From assembly GCF_900156535.1 (NCBI RefSeq), contig NZ_FTNV01000001.1:372001-436000 (forward strand): 64,000 nt of DNA, read 5' to 3'. The DNA comes from Roseovarius nanhaiticus. GTDB lineage: Bacteria; Pseudomonadota; Alphaproteobacteria; Rhodobacterales; Rhodobacteraceae. The notes beneath the pieces are model-generated. The model was given only the letters and a program-made list of their open reading frames with translations. It searched no databases and had not been told where the DNA came from. The number at the start of each line of letters is the position of its first letter. The stretch's first letter is position 1. The position numbers and the translations under genes are program-made. Shown piece by piece: positions 52,077 to 60,764 of the stretch.

Positions 52077-53336
52077 TTATTTTAGGTCAATTTCAGGTAC
52101 ATTAACTCTTTTATTTGAGTCGGCGATAACTCTCTTAGCCGTCCATGCGCTCACAGCTAAAATCAATGCTGATAGACCAGACAGGCGCAGCATTGTAAGA
52201 TTCACTTCAAGCGAATTTCGTGGAAAATAGAAGCACAATACGCTCATTGCAAAGCATGCCCAGGCCAAAAACCATAAGTTTCTCGATTTTGACAGAACTT
52301 GATGCGTGGCAATCAGCATTGCTATAAGAATTATTGTCCACAAGAAAACGCCCCACTGCCCGCCGACTGCATAGCCTTCACCAAAGTAAGTATAGGCAAG
52401 CCCGTAGTCTGCGTCTGGCCTGTAGTTTTCTGCAAGATAGGTGGTGAAGCTGGAGGCGTCTGCACCAAACAGGTCAGGTATCACGAGGAACTGAAAAAGT
52501 GCATCCATACTATCAATCCAATCGTATGGTTTTTTCAGGTTAATGATTTCAGCGATATAGCTTGATATGGCGTATCCTTCGAGACCTTCCATTAAACTTG
52601 CAGGATTGGTCGAGCGTAGAGCCAACGAAAGGGCATTAAAATCACCGAGACGAATGCCTATAGCTAAGTACTTACCGTAGATTGCAAAAAACACAGCAAG
52701 TACGATTATTGCCGCTCTTCGTGGAGTAAGGAGAGAGAGCAGGTTGCGTGAGTAAACGAGATAGAAAAAAGCGCTTACCACAGGAAGCACGATCACAGCT
52801 CTGCTGACAACCAGAATTGAGAGGCCAAATAGTGCGGCAAAAGATATTATCAGAGCGGCTCTATCGCGGGCAACCACGGATGCCAAGAATATAATTATGA
52901 AGGGATACTGCAAAAGAAATATTGTCGAAGCGCCACTATCTATTAGGTCTCTTTTGCTTAACTGGAGGGTTCCTCCTGCCGTAATGAACGCCAAAATAAC
53001 TATAACCAATGCGCAGGTACTGAACGCTTTCAACGGTATGGAATTGGTATTGGTCGCCGCTGCTGGTAAGCGCACAATGTCTTTTTTTGTGTAAAGCTGC
53101 AACGCGACTGCCGAAAGAGTTAGGCCGAGCAAAACAATAATTAAAGCAAAAGATATCTCTGGGTTTGAAAATTTCACCCAATCGGAGTAATTGGATGCCT
53201 CTGATAAAAACGGCACGAGAATAAGTGAATGGTGGTAAGTAGATACAGAAAAGATCGCCCCATAAATCGTATTGAAGCGTCCTAAAAAAAGCGCCGCAAG
53301 TGCAACTATAAAAAGCCCTAGGGCAAAAATTGACAT
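52077..53336 (-). CDS. wzy: Polysaccharide polymerase, Wzy-like (oligosaccharide repeat-unit polymerase)
   Basis: Integral membrane protein of about 419 aa with ten or more hydrophobic helices and a large periplasmic loop around residues 265-330 (DSMDALFQFLVIPDLFGADA and the following tyrosine-rich part). Sequence conservation is low, as usual for Wzy. The AT-rich composition (about 45% in a 60-base count at 52681-52740) differs from the genome. ATG 53336 is chosen; TTG 53360 is possible. It joins repeat units in the periplasm. It faces wzx/acetyltransferase tail to tail, in one AT-rich cassette. Confidence 0.8.
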   Translation of the reverse strand: MSIFALGLFIVALAALFLGRFNTIYGAIFSVSTYHHSLILVPFLSEASNYSDWVKFSNPEISFALIIVLLGLTLSAVALQLYTKKDIVRLPAAATNTNSIPLKAFSTCALVIVILAFITAGGTLQLSKRDLIDSGASTIFLLQYPFIIIFLASVVARDRAALIISFAALFGLSILVVSRAVIVLPVVSAFFYLVYSRNLLSLLTPRRAAIIVLAVFFAIYGKYLAIGIRLGDFNALSLALRSTNPASLMEGLEGYAISSYIAEIINLKKPYDWIDSMDALFQFLVIPDLFGADASSFTTYLAENYRPDADYGLAYTYFGEGYAVGGQWGVFLWTIILIAMLIATHQVLSKSRNLWFLAWACFAMSVLCFYFPRNSLEVNLTMLRLSGLSALILAVSAWTAKRVIADSNKRVNVPEIDLK

Positions 53337-53362
53337 AGTGTCTCGCTTTAAAGCAGCCAAAC

Positions 53363-54628
53363 CTAGGACCGGCTTGCCAGAACCCCCTTGATATCCACCA
53401 CCGGCGCATCCTCTGCGTGGCAGAATTCGTGCAAGGCCGTGGCTCCCATCTCGCGGAAAACGTCATGCGCCACGGCGAGCATGAGCGCGTCGTAGGCGGC
53501 CTTCTCGGGGGTGTCTACCATGTTCAGGCCGTATTCCGCCATCGCCTCGTCCCGATCGACCCACGGGTCATGCACGTCGACCTTGATCCCGTAGCCTTCC
53601 AGTTCGGCGATGATATCGACCACGCGGGTATTGCGCAGGTCCGGGCAGTTTTCCTTGAAGGTCAGGCCCATCACCAGGACCCGCGCGCCGCGCACCTTGA
53701 CGTCCTTGGCGATCATCTCGCGCACCAGCTTGCCCGCGAAGTAAGCGCCCATGCCGTCATTGATCCGCCGGCCAGCCAGCACGACCTCGGGGTGATACCC
53801 GATCTCCTGCGCCTTGTGCGTAAGGTAGTAGGGATCCACGCCGATGCAGTGCCCGCCGACCAGGCCGGGACGGAACGGCAGGAAGTTCCATTTGGTCCCC
53901 GCAGCCTCCAGCACATCCAGCGTATTGATTCCCATCCGGTCAAAGATCAGGGCCAGCTCGTTCACCAGCGCGATATTGACGTCGCGCTGCGTGTTCTCAA
54001 TCACCTTGGCCGCCTCGGCAACGCGGATGGACGGGGCCAGATGGGTGCCCGCCGTAATGATGCTGCGGTAGAGCGCATCGACGAACTGCGCCACCTCGGG
54101 GGTAGAGCCGGACGTGACCTTGCAGATGCTGGGCAGCCGGTGCTCCTTGTCGCCGGGATTGATCCGCTCGGGCGAGTAGCCGGCAAAGAAATCGACGTTG
54201 AACTTCAGGCCCGAGATGTCTTCGAGAATGGGAACGCAATCTTCCTCGGTCGCGCCGGGGTAGACGGTGCTTTCGTAGATGACGACATCCCCCTTGCGCA
54301 GGACCCGCCCCACGGTTTCCGAGGCGCGGCGCAGCGGGGTCAGATCGGGGCGCTTATGCGCATCGATCGGCGTCGGAACCGTCACGATGTAGGTGTTGCA
54401 CCCGCGCAGTGCCTCGATGTCGCTGGCAAAGCTCAGATGCGTTGCCGCCTTCAGCTCGTCGGCTGTCGTCTCGAGCGTGCGGTCGCGGTGATCTTCCAGC
54501 TCCGCGATGCGAGCGGCATTGATGTCAAAGCCGACGGTTTCGATCTTGCGCCCGAACTCCACCGCAAGGGGAAGTCCGACATAGCCGAGGCCGATCACGG
54601 CGATTTTTGCGGTGTCAGGGGTCAACAT
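53363..54628 (-). CDS. UDP-sugar 6-dehydrogenase, TviB/WbpO type
   Basis: Nucleotide-sugar dehydrogenase of 421 aa. The NAD motif is [34 protein letters not shown] and [14 protein letters not shown] match the Vi-antigen TviB and WbpO group rather than UDP-glucose dehydrogenase. The catalytic Cys is in [15 protein letters not shown]. Start ATG 54628 lies 26 bases into a longer frame lacking an RBS. It should oxidise UDP-GlcNAc or UDP-GalNAc to the uronic acid. The gene has normal high GC (about 63% at 53401-53460 by hand count), which marks the right edge of the AT-rich cassette. Confidence 0.88.
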   Translation of the reverse strand: MLTPDTAKIAVIGLGYVGLPLAVEFGRKIETVGFDINAARIAELEDHRDRTLETTADELKAATHLSFASDIEALRGCNTYIVTVPTPIDAHKRPDLTPLRRASETVGRVLRKGDVVIYESTVYPGATEEDCVPILEDISGLKFNVDFFAGYSPERINPGDKEHRLPSICKVTSGSTPEVAQFVDALYRSIITAGTHLAPSIRVAEAAKVIENTQRDVNIALVNELALIFDRMGINTLDVLEAAGTKWNFLPFRPGLVGGHCIGVDPYYLTHKAQEIGYHPEVVLAGRRINDGMGAYFAGKLVREMIAKDVKVRGARVLVMGLTFKENCPDLRNTRVVDIIAELEGYGIKVDVHDPWVDRDEAMAEYGLNMVDTPEKAAYDALMLAVAHDVFREMGATALHEFCHAEDAPVVDIKGVLASRS

Positions 54629-54644
54629 GATGCAGAACCTCGGG

Positions 54645-55721
54645 TCAGATGTTGTAATAGTCTTTGTACCAGGCCACGAAGGCCTTGACGCCGTCGCGGA
54701 CATTGGTTTGCGGGCGATAGCCTGTCAGCGATTTCAGCAGATCTGCATTTGCCCAGGTCGCGGGGACGTCGCCGGTCTGCATGCCCATGAAGTTGCGGAT
54801 TGCGGGCTTGCCCAGCTCATCCTCGATCGCCTCGACGAAATCCATCAGCCGCACCTTGTCGGAGTTGCCGATATTCACCACGCGCCACGGCGCGACCGGG
54901 CTGAGGCTGTCGCCTTCGGGGACATCCTCCGGCGTATCGGGCCGCTGCGGGGGGGTGTCGATCAGCAGGCGGATGCCGCGCACGAGATCCTCGACATAGG
55001 TAAAGTCCCGATACATGTCGCCATGATTGTAAATGTCGATCGGCGTGCCTTCGATAATGCCTTTGGTGAACTTGAACAGCGCCATGTCAGGCCGGCCCCA
55101 CGGCCCATAGACCGTGAAAAAGCGGAACATCGTCGTCGGTAGATCCCAGAGATGCGCGTAGGAATGCGACATCGACTCATTCGCCTTTTTCGTGGCGGCA
55201 TAGAAGGTCAGCGGAGTGTCGACCTTCTGCTGCTCGTCAAACGGCATTTCGGTATTCGCGCCGTAGACCGAACTGGTCGAAGCCATCAAGAGGTGTCCGA
55301 CCCCCAGAGTCCGCGCCGCCTCCATCACGTTGAAGGTACCTATCAGGTTGCTCTCCAGATAGGCGCGGGGGTTCTCGAGGCTATAGCGCACACCCGCCTG
55401 GGCGGCCAGGTGCACGATGGCCGTCGGCTGGAAAGCCGTAATCAGCCGCATGACGGCATCCGCATCCTCGAGACGTGCTTCGTGTGCTTCGAAATTCGGG
55501 TTCTGAAGGAGCATCTGATGACGGCGCTGCTTGAGCGTCACATCGTAATAGTCGGTCATGGCATCCAAACCGCACACCACATGGCCCTCCGCCAACAGCA
55601 GTTTGGCAAGATGGAAGCCAATGAAGCCCGCCGTGCCAGTGATGAACACGCGATGTCGTTTTGGAGGGGTGGGATGATCGGTCATTGCGAGTGCAGCCTT
55701 CTTGGTTCCGTAGCCGTGCAT
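54645..55721 (-). CDS. NAD-dependent epimerase, UDP-glucuronate 4-epimerase type (LpsL-like)
   Basis: Extended SDR of about 358 aa. The motif is [20 protein letters not shown], Ser/Tyr/Lys are in [12 protein letters not shown] and [10 protein letters not shown], and the family block [15 protein letters not shown] is present. I chose ATG 55721 because AAGGA lies just upstream; ATG 55685 gives a more usual length (346 aa). It interconverts UDP-glucuronate and UDP-galacturonate, or the N-acetylated uronates made by the adjacent dehydrogenase. Seventeen bases separate it from that gene. Confidence 0.87.
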   Translation of the reverse strand: MHGYGTKKAALAMTDHPTPPKRHRVFITGTAGFIGFHLAKLLLAEGHVVCGLDAMTDYYDVTLKQRRHQMLLQNPNFEAHEARLEDADAVMRLITAFQPTAIVHLAAQAGVRYSLENPRAYLESNLIGTFNVMEAARTLGVGHLLMASTSSVYGANTEMPFDEQQKVDTPLTFYAATKKANESMSHSYAHLWDLPTTMFRFFTVYGPWGRPDMALFKFTKGIIEGTPIDIYNHGDMYRDFTYVEDLVRGIRLLIDTPPQRPDTPEDVPEGDSLSPVAPWRVVNIGNSDKVRLMDFVEAIEDELGKPAIRNFMGMQTGDVPATWANADLLKSLTGYRPQTNVRDGVKAFVAWYKDYYNI

Positions 55722-55992
55722 CGTGTCCTTAAGTGCCATGGCCGACTTGTGCAACGATAGTCGGCGGCAAGATGATCTGTGGGCGCATTCGCCTTTTTGA
55801 CCCCGGTCGGCGCCGCCAATATCCGGCCCGGATCGGACTGGCGCCGCCAGCCAGGGGAAGGGTGTCGTTGCAAGATTCCGGGGGGTGCAGCGAATGCACC
55901 ACTTCCCTCACAATTGGACATCAAGGGTTCTGTGCGGCAATGAGCTATGCTATCCGCAAGGACGGAGAACCAAGGCTAGGGACGGGCGACCA
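55722..55992. other. Divergent intergenic region, epimerase / yjbH
   Basis: About 270 bp between divergently transcribed genes, so at least one promoter on each strand is expected. TTGACC (55797-55802), 17 bases, then TATCCG (55820-55825) is a weak match to a sigma-70 promoter reading right. I see no gene with an RBS here; short open frames lack family features. Confidence 0.35.
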
Positions 55993-58143
55993 ATGACCGC
56001 TAAATGCAAGACATCGGCCAAGATGGCTGCGGCTGCTGCATTGCTAGGCTGCGCACCCTTTACGGCGAGCGCGGATCCCCTGACGACCGAACAGACAAAT
56101 ATGTATGGCACGCCCGGCAGCCTGATTGACATGCCCACCTCCGAGATGGCGCCGGACGGTCAATTGTCGACGACCGTATCGGCCTATGGGATGGGATCCA
56201 ACCTTTCGACGCGTACGACGCTGACGTTCCAGGTGCTGCCCAAACTCAGCGCCAGTTTCCGCTATTCCGCGATCGGTGGATTGGTTCCGATTCCGGGCCG
56301 TCCGGCGTTTGACACGCTCTATGATCGCAGTTTCGACATCAAGTATCGGCTGTTCAATGAGACGCGTTATCGTCCGGCCGTCAGCATCGGATTGCGCGAT
56401 TTCATCGGAACGGGGATCTATAGTGGCGAATACATTGTCGCGACGAAATCTGTGCTGGATGACAAGTTGCGGTTTTCGGGCGGCTTGGGCTGGGGGCGTT
56501 TGGGAAGCTATGCCAGCTTTGGCAGTACCGGAACACGGCCGAATGAAACGCTCGGCAAAGGCGGCATTCCTACTTATGACCGGTGGTTTCGTGGTGATGT
56601 CGGTGCGTTTGCCGGTGTGTCCTGGAAGGCAACAGAACGGCTGACCTTCAGCGCCGAGTACTCTTCGGATGCCTATGACCGCGAAGTCAGCAGTAACGCT
56701 CTCACCCGCCGGACGCCATGGAACTTCGGCGTCAGCTATCGGGTCAGTGAGGCACTTGCGTTCAATGCTTATGCGCTTCACGGCGACGAGATCGGCGCGA
56801 GTTTCACGCTGTCGATCAATGCCAAGGAGCCCGCGGTCATCGGCGGAGCCGAAAGTGCGCCGTTGCCGGTATCGCCGCGCGCTGCCGGCAGCGCGTCAGA
56901 CCTTGGATGGACTTCGGATGAGTCGCGCAAGACGAGCGCCAAGGCGACCTTGACGCAGCTTCTGGATCGCGAGGGGATCAAGACGCATGCACTGTCGCTG
57001 GAGGCCCGCGAGGCACATATTCAAATCCGCAACACGCGGTATGACGTGCGCGCGCAGGCAGTCGGCCGCACCGCGCGCGCCATGACCCGCAGCTTGCCGG
57101 CTTCGGTCGAGGTTTTCACCATAACTCAGGTGGTCGATGGCATTCCCACAAGCACCACGAGGCTGAGCCGCAGCGATTTAGAGCGGCTTGAAAATGCGCC
57201 TGCCGCCGAAATTCTGGAGGTCGCCCGCATCACGGACCCCGTCGAGGCGCCGCAGCCTTCCTTGATGCCTGATGCCTATCCCCGGTTTGAGTATGGCATC
57301 GGGCCATATCTGCGGTTTTCGGTATTCGATCCGGAAAACCCCGTGCGTTACAACGCCGGGATCAAGGCGCAGGCAAATTATCATTTCGCGCCCGGCTGGG
57401 TTGTGTCGGGTGCAGTATCGCAAAAGGTGATCGGAAACCTCGACGACGTGTCCTTGCCCGGGGCATCCGGCCTGCCGCGCGTGCGGTCGAATGTGGCGCT
57501 TTACAATCGGACTGATGAGCCGACGATAGATTATCTGACGGTCTCGAAATACGGGCGTCCGGGGCGCAATTTTTACAGCCGCGTCTCAGCAGGTTACCTT
57601 GAACGGATGTACGCGGGCCTCTCGGGCGAGATCCTCTGGAAGCCGCAGGACAGCCGCGTCGCCTTGGGCGCCGAGATCAATTACGTCCAGCCGCGTGATT
57701 ATGATCAGCAATTCGGGCTGCGCAGTCGATCCACGCCGAATGGCACTATTCCCGAATGGAATGGCCACGTTTCCGCATATTACGATGTGGGATACGGCTT
57801 TCACACGCAGCTGGACGTGGGTCAGTATTTGGCAGGCGATTTTGGCGCCACACTATCGGTTGATCGCGTCTTCGCCAATGGCTGGAGCATCGGCGCCTAT
57901 GCCACCAAAACGGATGTGTCTTCCGACACCTTCGGCGAAGGCTCGTTCGACAAGGGTATCCGCATCGATATCCCGCTATCTTGGGGAATCGGCACGCCGA
58001 CGCTCCAGAAATCGCGGACTGTGCTGAAATCGCTGTCCCGTGATGGCGGTGCGCGGCTTGAGGTGGATGGCCGACTTTATGATCGGGTCAAGGACACGCA
58101 TGCGACGGAAATGGCCAAGAGCTGGGGGAAATTCTGGAGATGA
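55993..58143 (+). CDS. yjbH: YjbH-domain outer-membrane polysaccharide protein
   Basis: Exported protein of 716 aa. The signal peptide has a core of alanines and leucines, with a possible lipobox LLGC followed by AP; a signal peptidase I site at ASADP is the alternative. The mature N-terminus reads NMYGTPGSLIDMPTSEMAPD, the YjbH hallmark, followed by many alternating beta-barrel-like strands. YjbH is thought to help secrete an exopolysaccharide across the outer membrane. ATG 55993 has AGGGA about ten bases upstream. Its stop overlaps the yjbF start by four bases. Confidence 0.85.
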   Translation: MTAKCKTSAKMAAAAALLGCAPFTASADPLTTEQTNMYGTPGSLIDMPTSEMAPDGQLSTTVSAYGMGSNLSTRTTLTFQVLPKLSASFRYSAIGGLVPIPGRPAFDTLYDRSFDIKYRLFNETRYRPAVSIGLRDFIGTGIYSGEYIVATKSVLDDKLRFSGGLGWGRLGSYASFGSTGTRPNETLGKGGIPTYDRWFRGDVGAFAGVSWKATERLTFSAEYSSDAYDREVSSNALTRRTPWNFGVSYRVSEALAFNAYALHGDEIGASFTLSINAKEPAVIGGAESAPLPVSPRAAGSASDLGWTSDESRKTSAKATLTQLLDREGIKTHALSLEAREAHIQIRNTRYDVRAQAVGRTARAMTRSLPASVEVFTITQVVDGIPTSTTRLSRSDLERLENAPAAEILEVARITDPVEAPQPSLMPDAYPRFEYGIGPYLRFSVFDPENPVRYNAGIKAQANYHFAPGWVVSGAVSQKVIGNLDDVSLPGASGLPRVRSNVALYNRTDEPTIDYLTVSKYGRPGRNFYSRVSAGYLERMYAGLSGEILWKPQDSRVALGAEINYVQPRDYDQQFGLRSRSTPNGTIPEWNGHVSAYYDVGYGFHTQLDVGQYLAGDFGATLSVDRVFANGWSIGAYATKTDVSSDTFGEGSFDKGIRIDIPLSWGIGTPTLQKSRTVLKSLSRDGGARLEVDGRLYDRVKDTHATEMAKSWGKFWR

Positions 58144-58820
58144 TCCGACTTACGCGCATTGCGCTTCTGCTGGCTTTCGGATTTGGGCTGTCTGGCTGCG
58201 GTAACGCGCCGGGGCGCGATGTGACCGCAGTGTCGATCGTGCAGAACATCGTGTCGGCGATAACGGGCAGTGGCACGGCCGATACACCCGATGCGAATGC
58301 CGTCGCGCGGCAGGCTGCGGCGGCCCTGACGAATACCGACGGGCAGGTGGTTGTGCTGGCCATCCCGAACCGGGACGTTCTGACGGCCTTGCAAGAGATC
58401 GAGCGGAACGGCGACTACGTCACCTTCGGCAGCGCGGACCGGCGCAGCCTGACCCTGAAGCATGGGATGCTGACGGCAACGCGTGGGCTTGGTTATGATT
58501 TGATGTCGGCGGATGTAGAACAAGTCTATCGCCTGATACGCACGCGCACCGAAGGCGCGGCGCCCCGCGTGAACCGTTATCTTGACGGCGAAAACCAGAC
58601 GCGGCCCCTCTCGGTCTGGTGCCAGATCAAGCAGGGCAACTCGTCCGCCTCCAGTGCCGCGGGCCTACCTGCCGGGACGGTTGGAATGCTGGAATCCTGC
58701 GTGTCGGACGGGGCGACTTTCCAGAACAGCTATCAGGTGACACCGGACGGACGCATTGTGCAGTCGCGCCAGTGGATCAGCCCGCTCAACGGATATGTGA
58801 CCGTTCAGTCGCTGCGATAA
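58140..58820 (+). CDS. yjbF: YjbF/GfcB-family lipoprotein
   Basis: Lipoprotein of 226 aa. The signal ends in the lipobox LSGCGN (Cys near residue 20). The body matches the YjbF/GfcB group: LTNTDGQVVVLAIPNRDVLT, LKHGMLTATRGLGYDLMSAD and VNRYLDGENQTRPLSVWCQI. It is encoded directly after yjbH with an ATGA overlap. In E. coli the order is yjbE-F-G-H; here only H and F are present and in the reverse order. It probably works with YjbH in polysaccharide export. Confidence 0.85.
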   Translation: MIRLTRIALLLAFGFGLSGCGNAPGRDVTAVSIVQNIVSAITGSGTADTPDANAVARQAAAALTNTDGQVVVLAIPNRDVLTALQEIERNGDYVTFGSADRRSLTLKHGMLTATRGLGYDLMSADVEQVYRLIRTRTEGAAPRVNRYLDGENQTRPLSVWCQIKQGNSSASSAAGLPAGTVGMLESCVSDGATFQNSYQVTPDGRIVQSRQWISPLNGYVTVQSLR

Positions 58821-59113
58821 AAGAGCGATTCGAATATTTGCCCCTATCGAGAACCCTTGGCTTTGACCCTTGGCCGAGGTGGCTGTCGAGTGTGACGGCT
58901 GTCAGTTTTTAGAAAAACTTAGCGTTTGATTAGCTTTTCGAGGCTTAACGTGGAGCCATGACAGCGCTGCCCGTATTGGTGTTTCTTGAATGCGGGCTTA
59001 ATTCCGAACCTGCTGTTCATTGATTCAACTTGTCGCTGCCAATTGTTTGGCGGGCGCCCCAATGACGGAGTCTCACGCGTGGCCGCAATCTTTTGGGAGA
59101 CACGGGTACTGCA

Positions 59114-59983
59114 ATGGGCAATCGGACGCTTCTGATCGGCGCCTCCGGACGGGTCGGGCGCATGGTCCTCAAGGCGCTCCGCGCAAACGAAACGCGCGGA
59201 TGCGCTGTTTCGGCACAATACAAGACAGCAGATTCCGCGATGCGGGACGGGGATTTGATCTGGAATCTCTCAGATGGCTTTGGCCCCTTGCGTGCCTGGA
59301 TGTGCAAACACGGCACCCCATCCTGCATGACAGTCCTGGCGGGCAGAACGCCAATCACTGGCGACGCGCTGGAGGTGAATGTCTCGATCGCCGGCGCCTA
59401 CCTTCGCGCTGCTCATGATTGTGGTATTCCGCGCGTCCTGCTGGCCTCGTCCTCTGCGGTCTACGGTGTGGGGCAGGGCACACCGATGCGTGAAGATCAT
59501 CCGTGCCACCCGAACAGCTTCTACGGGGCCTACAAGCTGATGATGGAAGATGTCGCTGCGGAGTATCGCGCGGCAGGGCTCGAGGTGTGCTGTCTGCGTA
59601 TCGGCAATGTGGTCGGGGCGGATGCGCTACCGCTTGGCGCTCATTCGGGGTCTGCTATGGGCCGTTTGGCTATCGACTGCTTTGACAACGGGCATGGTCC
59701 GCAGCGGTCCTATATGGGCCCGGCCAGCCTTGCCAGCACACTCAGCCAGCTGTCGACTTACCCCGGTCGCCTTCCCTTCGTACTGAACGTGGCGGCGCCC
59801 GAGCCGATCCATATGGATACGCTGGCAGAGGCGGCAGGGCTGCGTTGGACCGCGATGCCCGCCGCTGGTTATACGCCGCAGCGCATCGTGCTGGACTGCA
59901 CCCGGCTGGCGGGCCTTGTCGCGGTGCCTTCGGATGCCGGATCGGCCGCCCGCTTGATTTCCGAATGGCGGGCCTACGGTTAG
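59114..59983 (+). CDS. NAD-dependent epimerase/dehydratase family protein
   Basis: Extended SDR-like protein of 289 aa. It has [17 protein letters not shown] near the start, [13 protein letters not shown] and [16 protein letters not shown], giving Ser, Tyr and Lys of the active site. ATG 59114 is preferred to TTG 59093, as neither has a strong RBS. It is short for a nucleotide-sugar epimerase, and the C-domain is reduced. The stop is immediately followed by the ATG of the next sugar transferase, so the two are coupled, perhaps to make and attach one sugar. Confidence 0.75.
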   Translation: MGNRTLLIGASGRVGRMVLKALRANETRGCAVSAQYKTADSAMRDGDLIWNLSDGFGPLRAWMCKHGTPSCMTVLAGRTPITGDALEVNVSIAGAYLRAAHDCGIPRVLLASSSAVYGVGQGTPMREDHPCHPNSFYGAYKLMMEDVAAEYRAAGLEVCCLRIGNVVGADALPLGAHSGSAMGRLAIDCFDNGHGPQRSYMGPASLASTLSQLSTYPGRLPFVLNVAAPEPIHMDTLAEAAGLRWTAMPAAGYTPQRIVLDCTRLAGLVAVPSDAGSAARLISEWRAYG

Positions 59984-60589
59984 ATGCCCCTCTCCAAACG
60001 CCTTTTCGATCTGGTCACATCGGGCGCGTTGCTGCTGCTGCTTTGGCCTCTTCTATTGCTGCTGGCCGCGCTGATTCTTGTGCGTGACGGCCGGCCGGTC
60101 TTCTTCGTGTCCGAGCGCATGAAAACACCGGAGGTGGCATTCGGGTTGATCAAGTTTCGCACGATGACCCACGTGAATGCCGATAGCGGCGTATCGGGGG
60201 GGGACAAGGCGGCGCGGCTGACCCGCTTTGGTGCCGGCCTGCGGCGGACCCGTCTGGACGAGCTGCCACAGCTCTGGAATGTTCTGCGCGGGGATATCAG
60301 CCTTATCGGCCCGCGCCCGCCGCTGCGTCAATATGTCGCCAAATTCCCCGATCTCTACGCCCAGGTGCTGAAATCGCGCCCAGGCATCACCGGCCTGGCA
60401 TCCCTGGTCTATCACGCGCATGAGGAAAAACTGCTGCGCCCTACTGCAAGCGCTGCAGAAACCGACGCCGTCTATTCGCGCGCCTGCGTCCCGCGAAAGG
60501 CGCGCATCGACCTCATTTACCAACGCAGGCGCGGCCTTGGCCTCGATTTATGGATCCTGTCCGCCACGTTGTCCCGAGTATTGCGCTGA
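59984..60589 (+). CDS. Phosphoglycosyl transferase (second copy in this locus)
   Basis: PGT of 201 aa. The re-entrant helix is [20 protein letters not shown], the catalytic block is [20 protein letters not shown] followed by [13 protein letters not shown], and the end is [20 protein letters not shown]. It differs from the 45270 protein: [20 protein letters not shown] replaces the PglC-type GWAQVNGR block. It therefore probably uses another sugar or makes a second polymer. It starts on the base after the epimerase stop. Confidence 0.88.
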   Translation: MPLSKRLFDLVTSGALLLLLWPLLLLLAALILVRDGRPVFFVSERMKTPEVAFGLIKFRTMTHVNADSGVSGGDKAARLTRFGAGLRRTRLDELPQLWNVLRGDISLIGPRPPLRQYVAKFPDLYAQVLKSRPGITGLASLVYHAHEEKLLRPTASAAETDAVYSRACVPRKARIDLIYQRRRGLGLDLWILSATLSRVLR

Positions 60590-60764
60590 AACCCGCGTGT
60601 GCCAGCGAAGCCGGTACAACCCTGTGGTCTTTGAGGGTATTGTCTCTTAATCGTTCCGACTCTCGCTCAGGATGAAGTTTTGTTCCTGTTACACGCATTT
60701 GCATTCTTGCCGAATGCCGCTAAACGGCAGCGGTGCCACTTAAGGGTCAAGGCCAGTCATTCCC

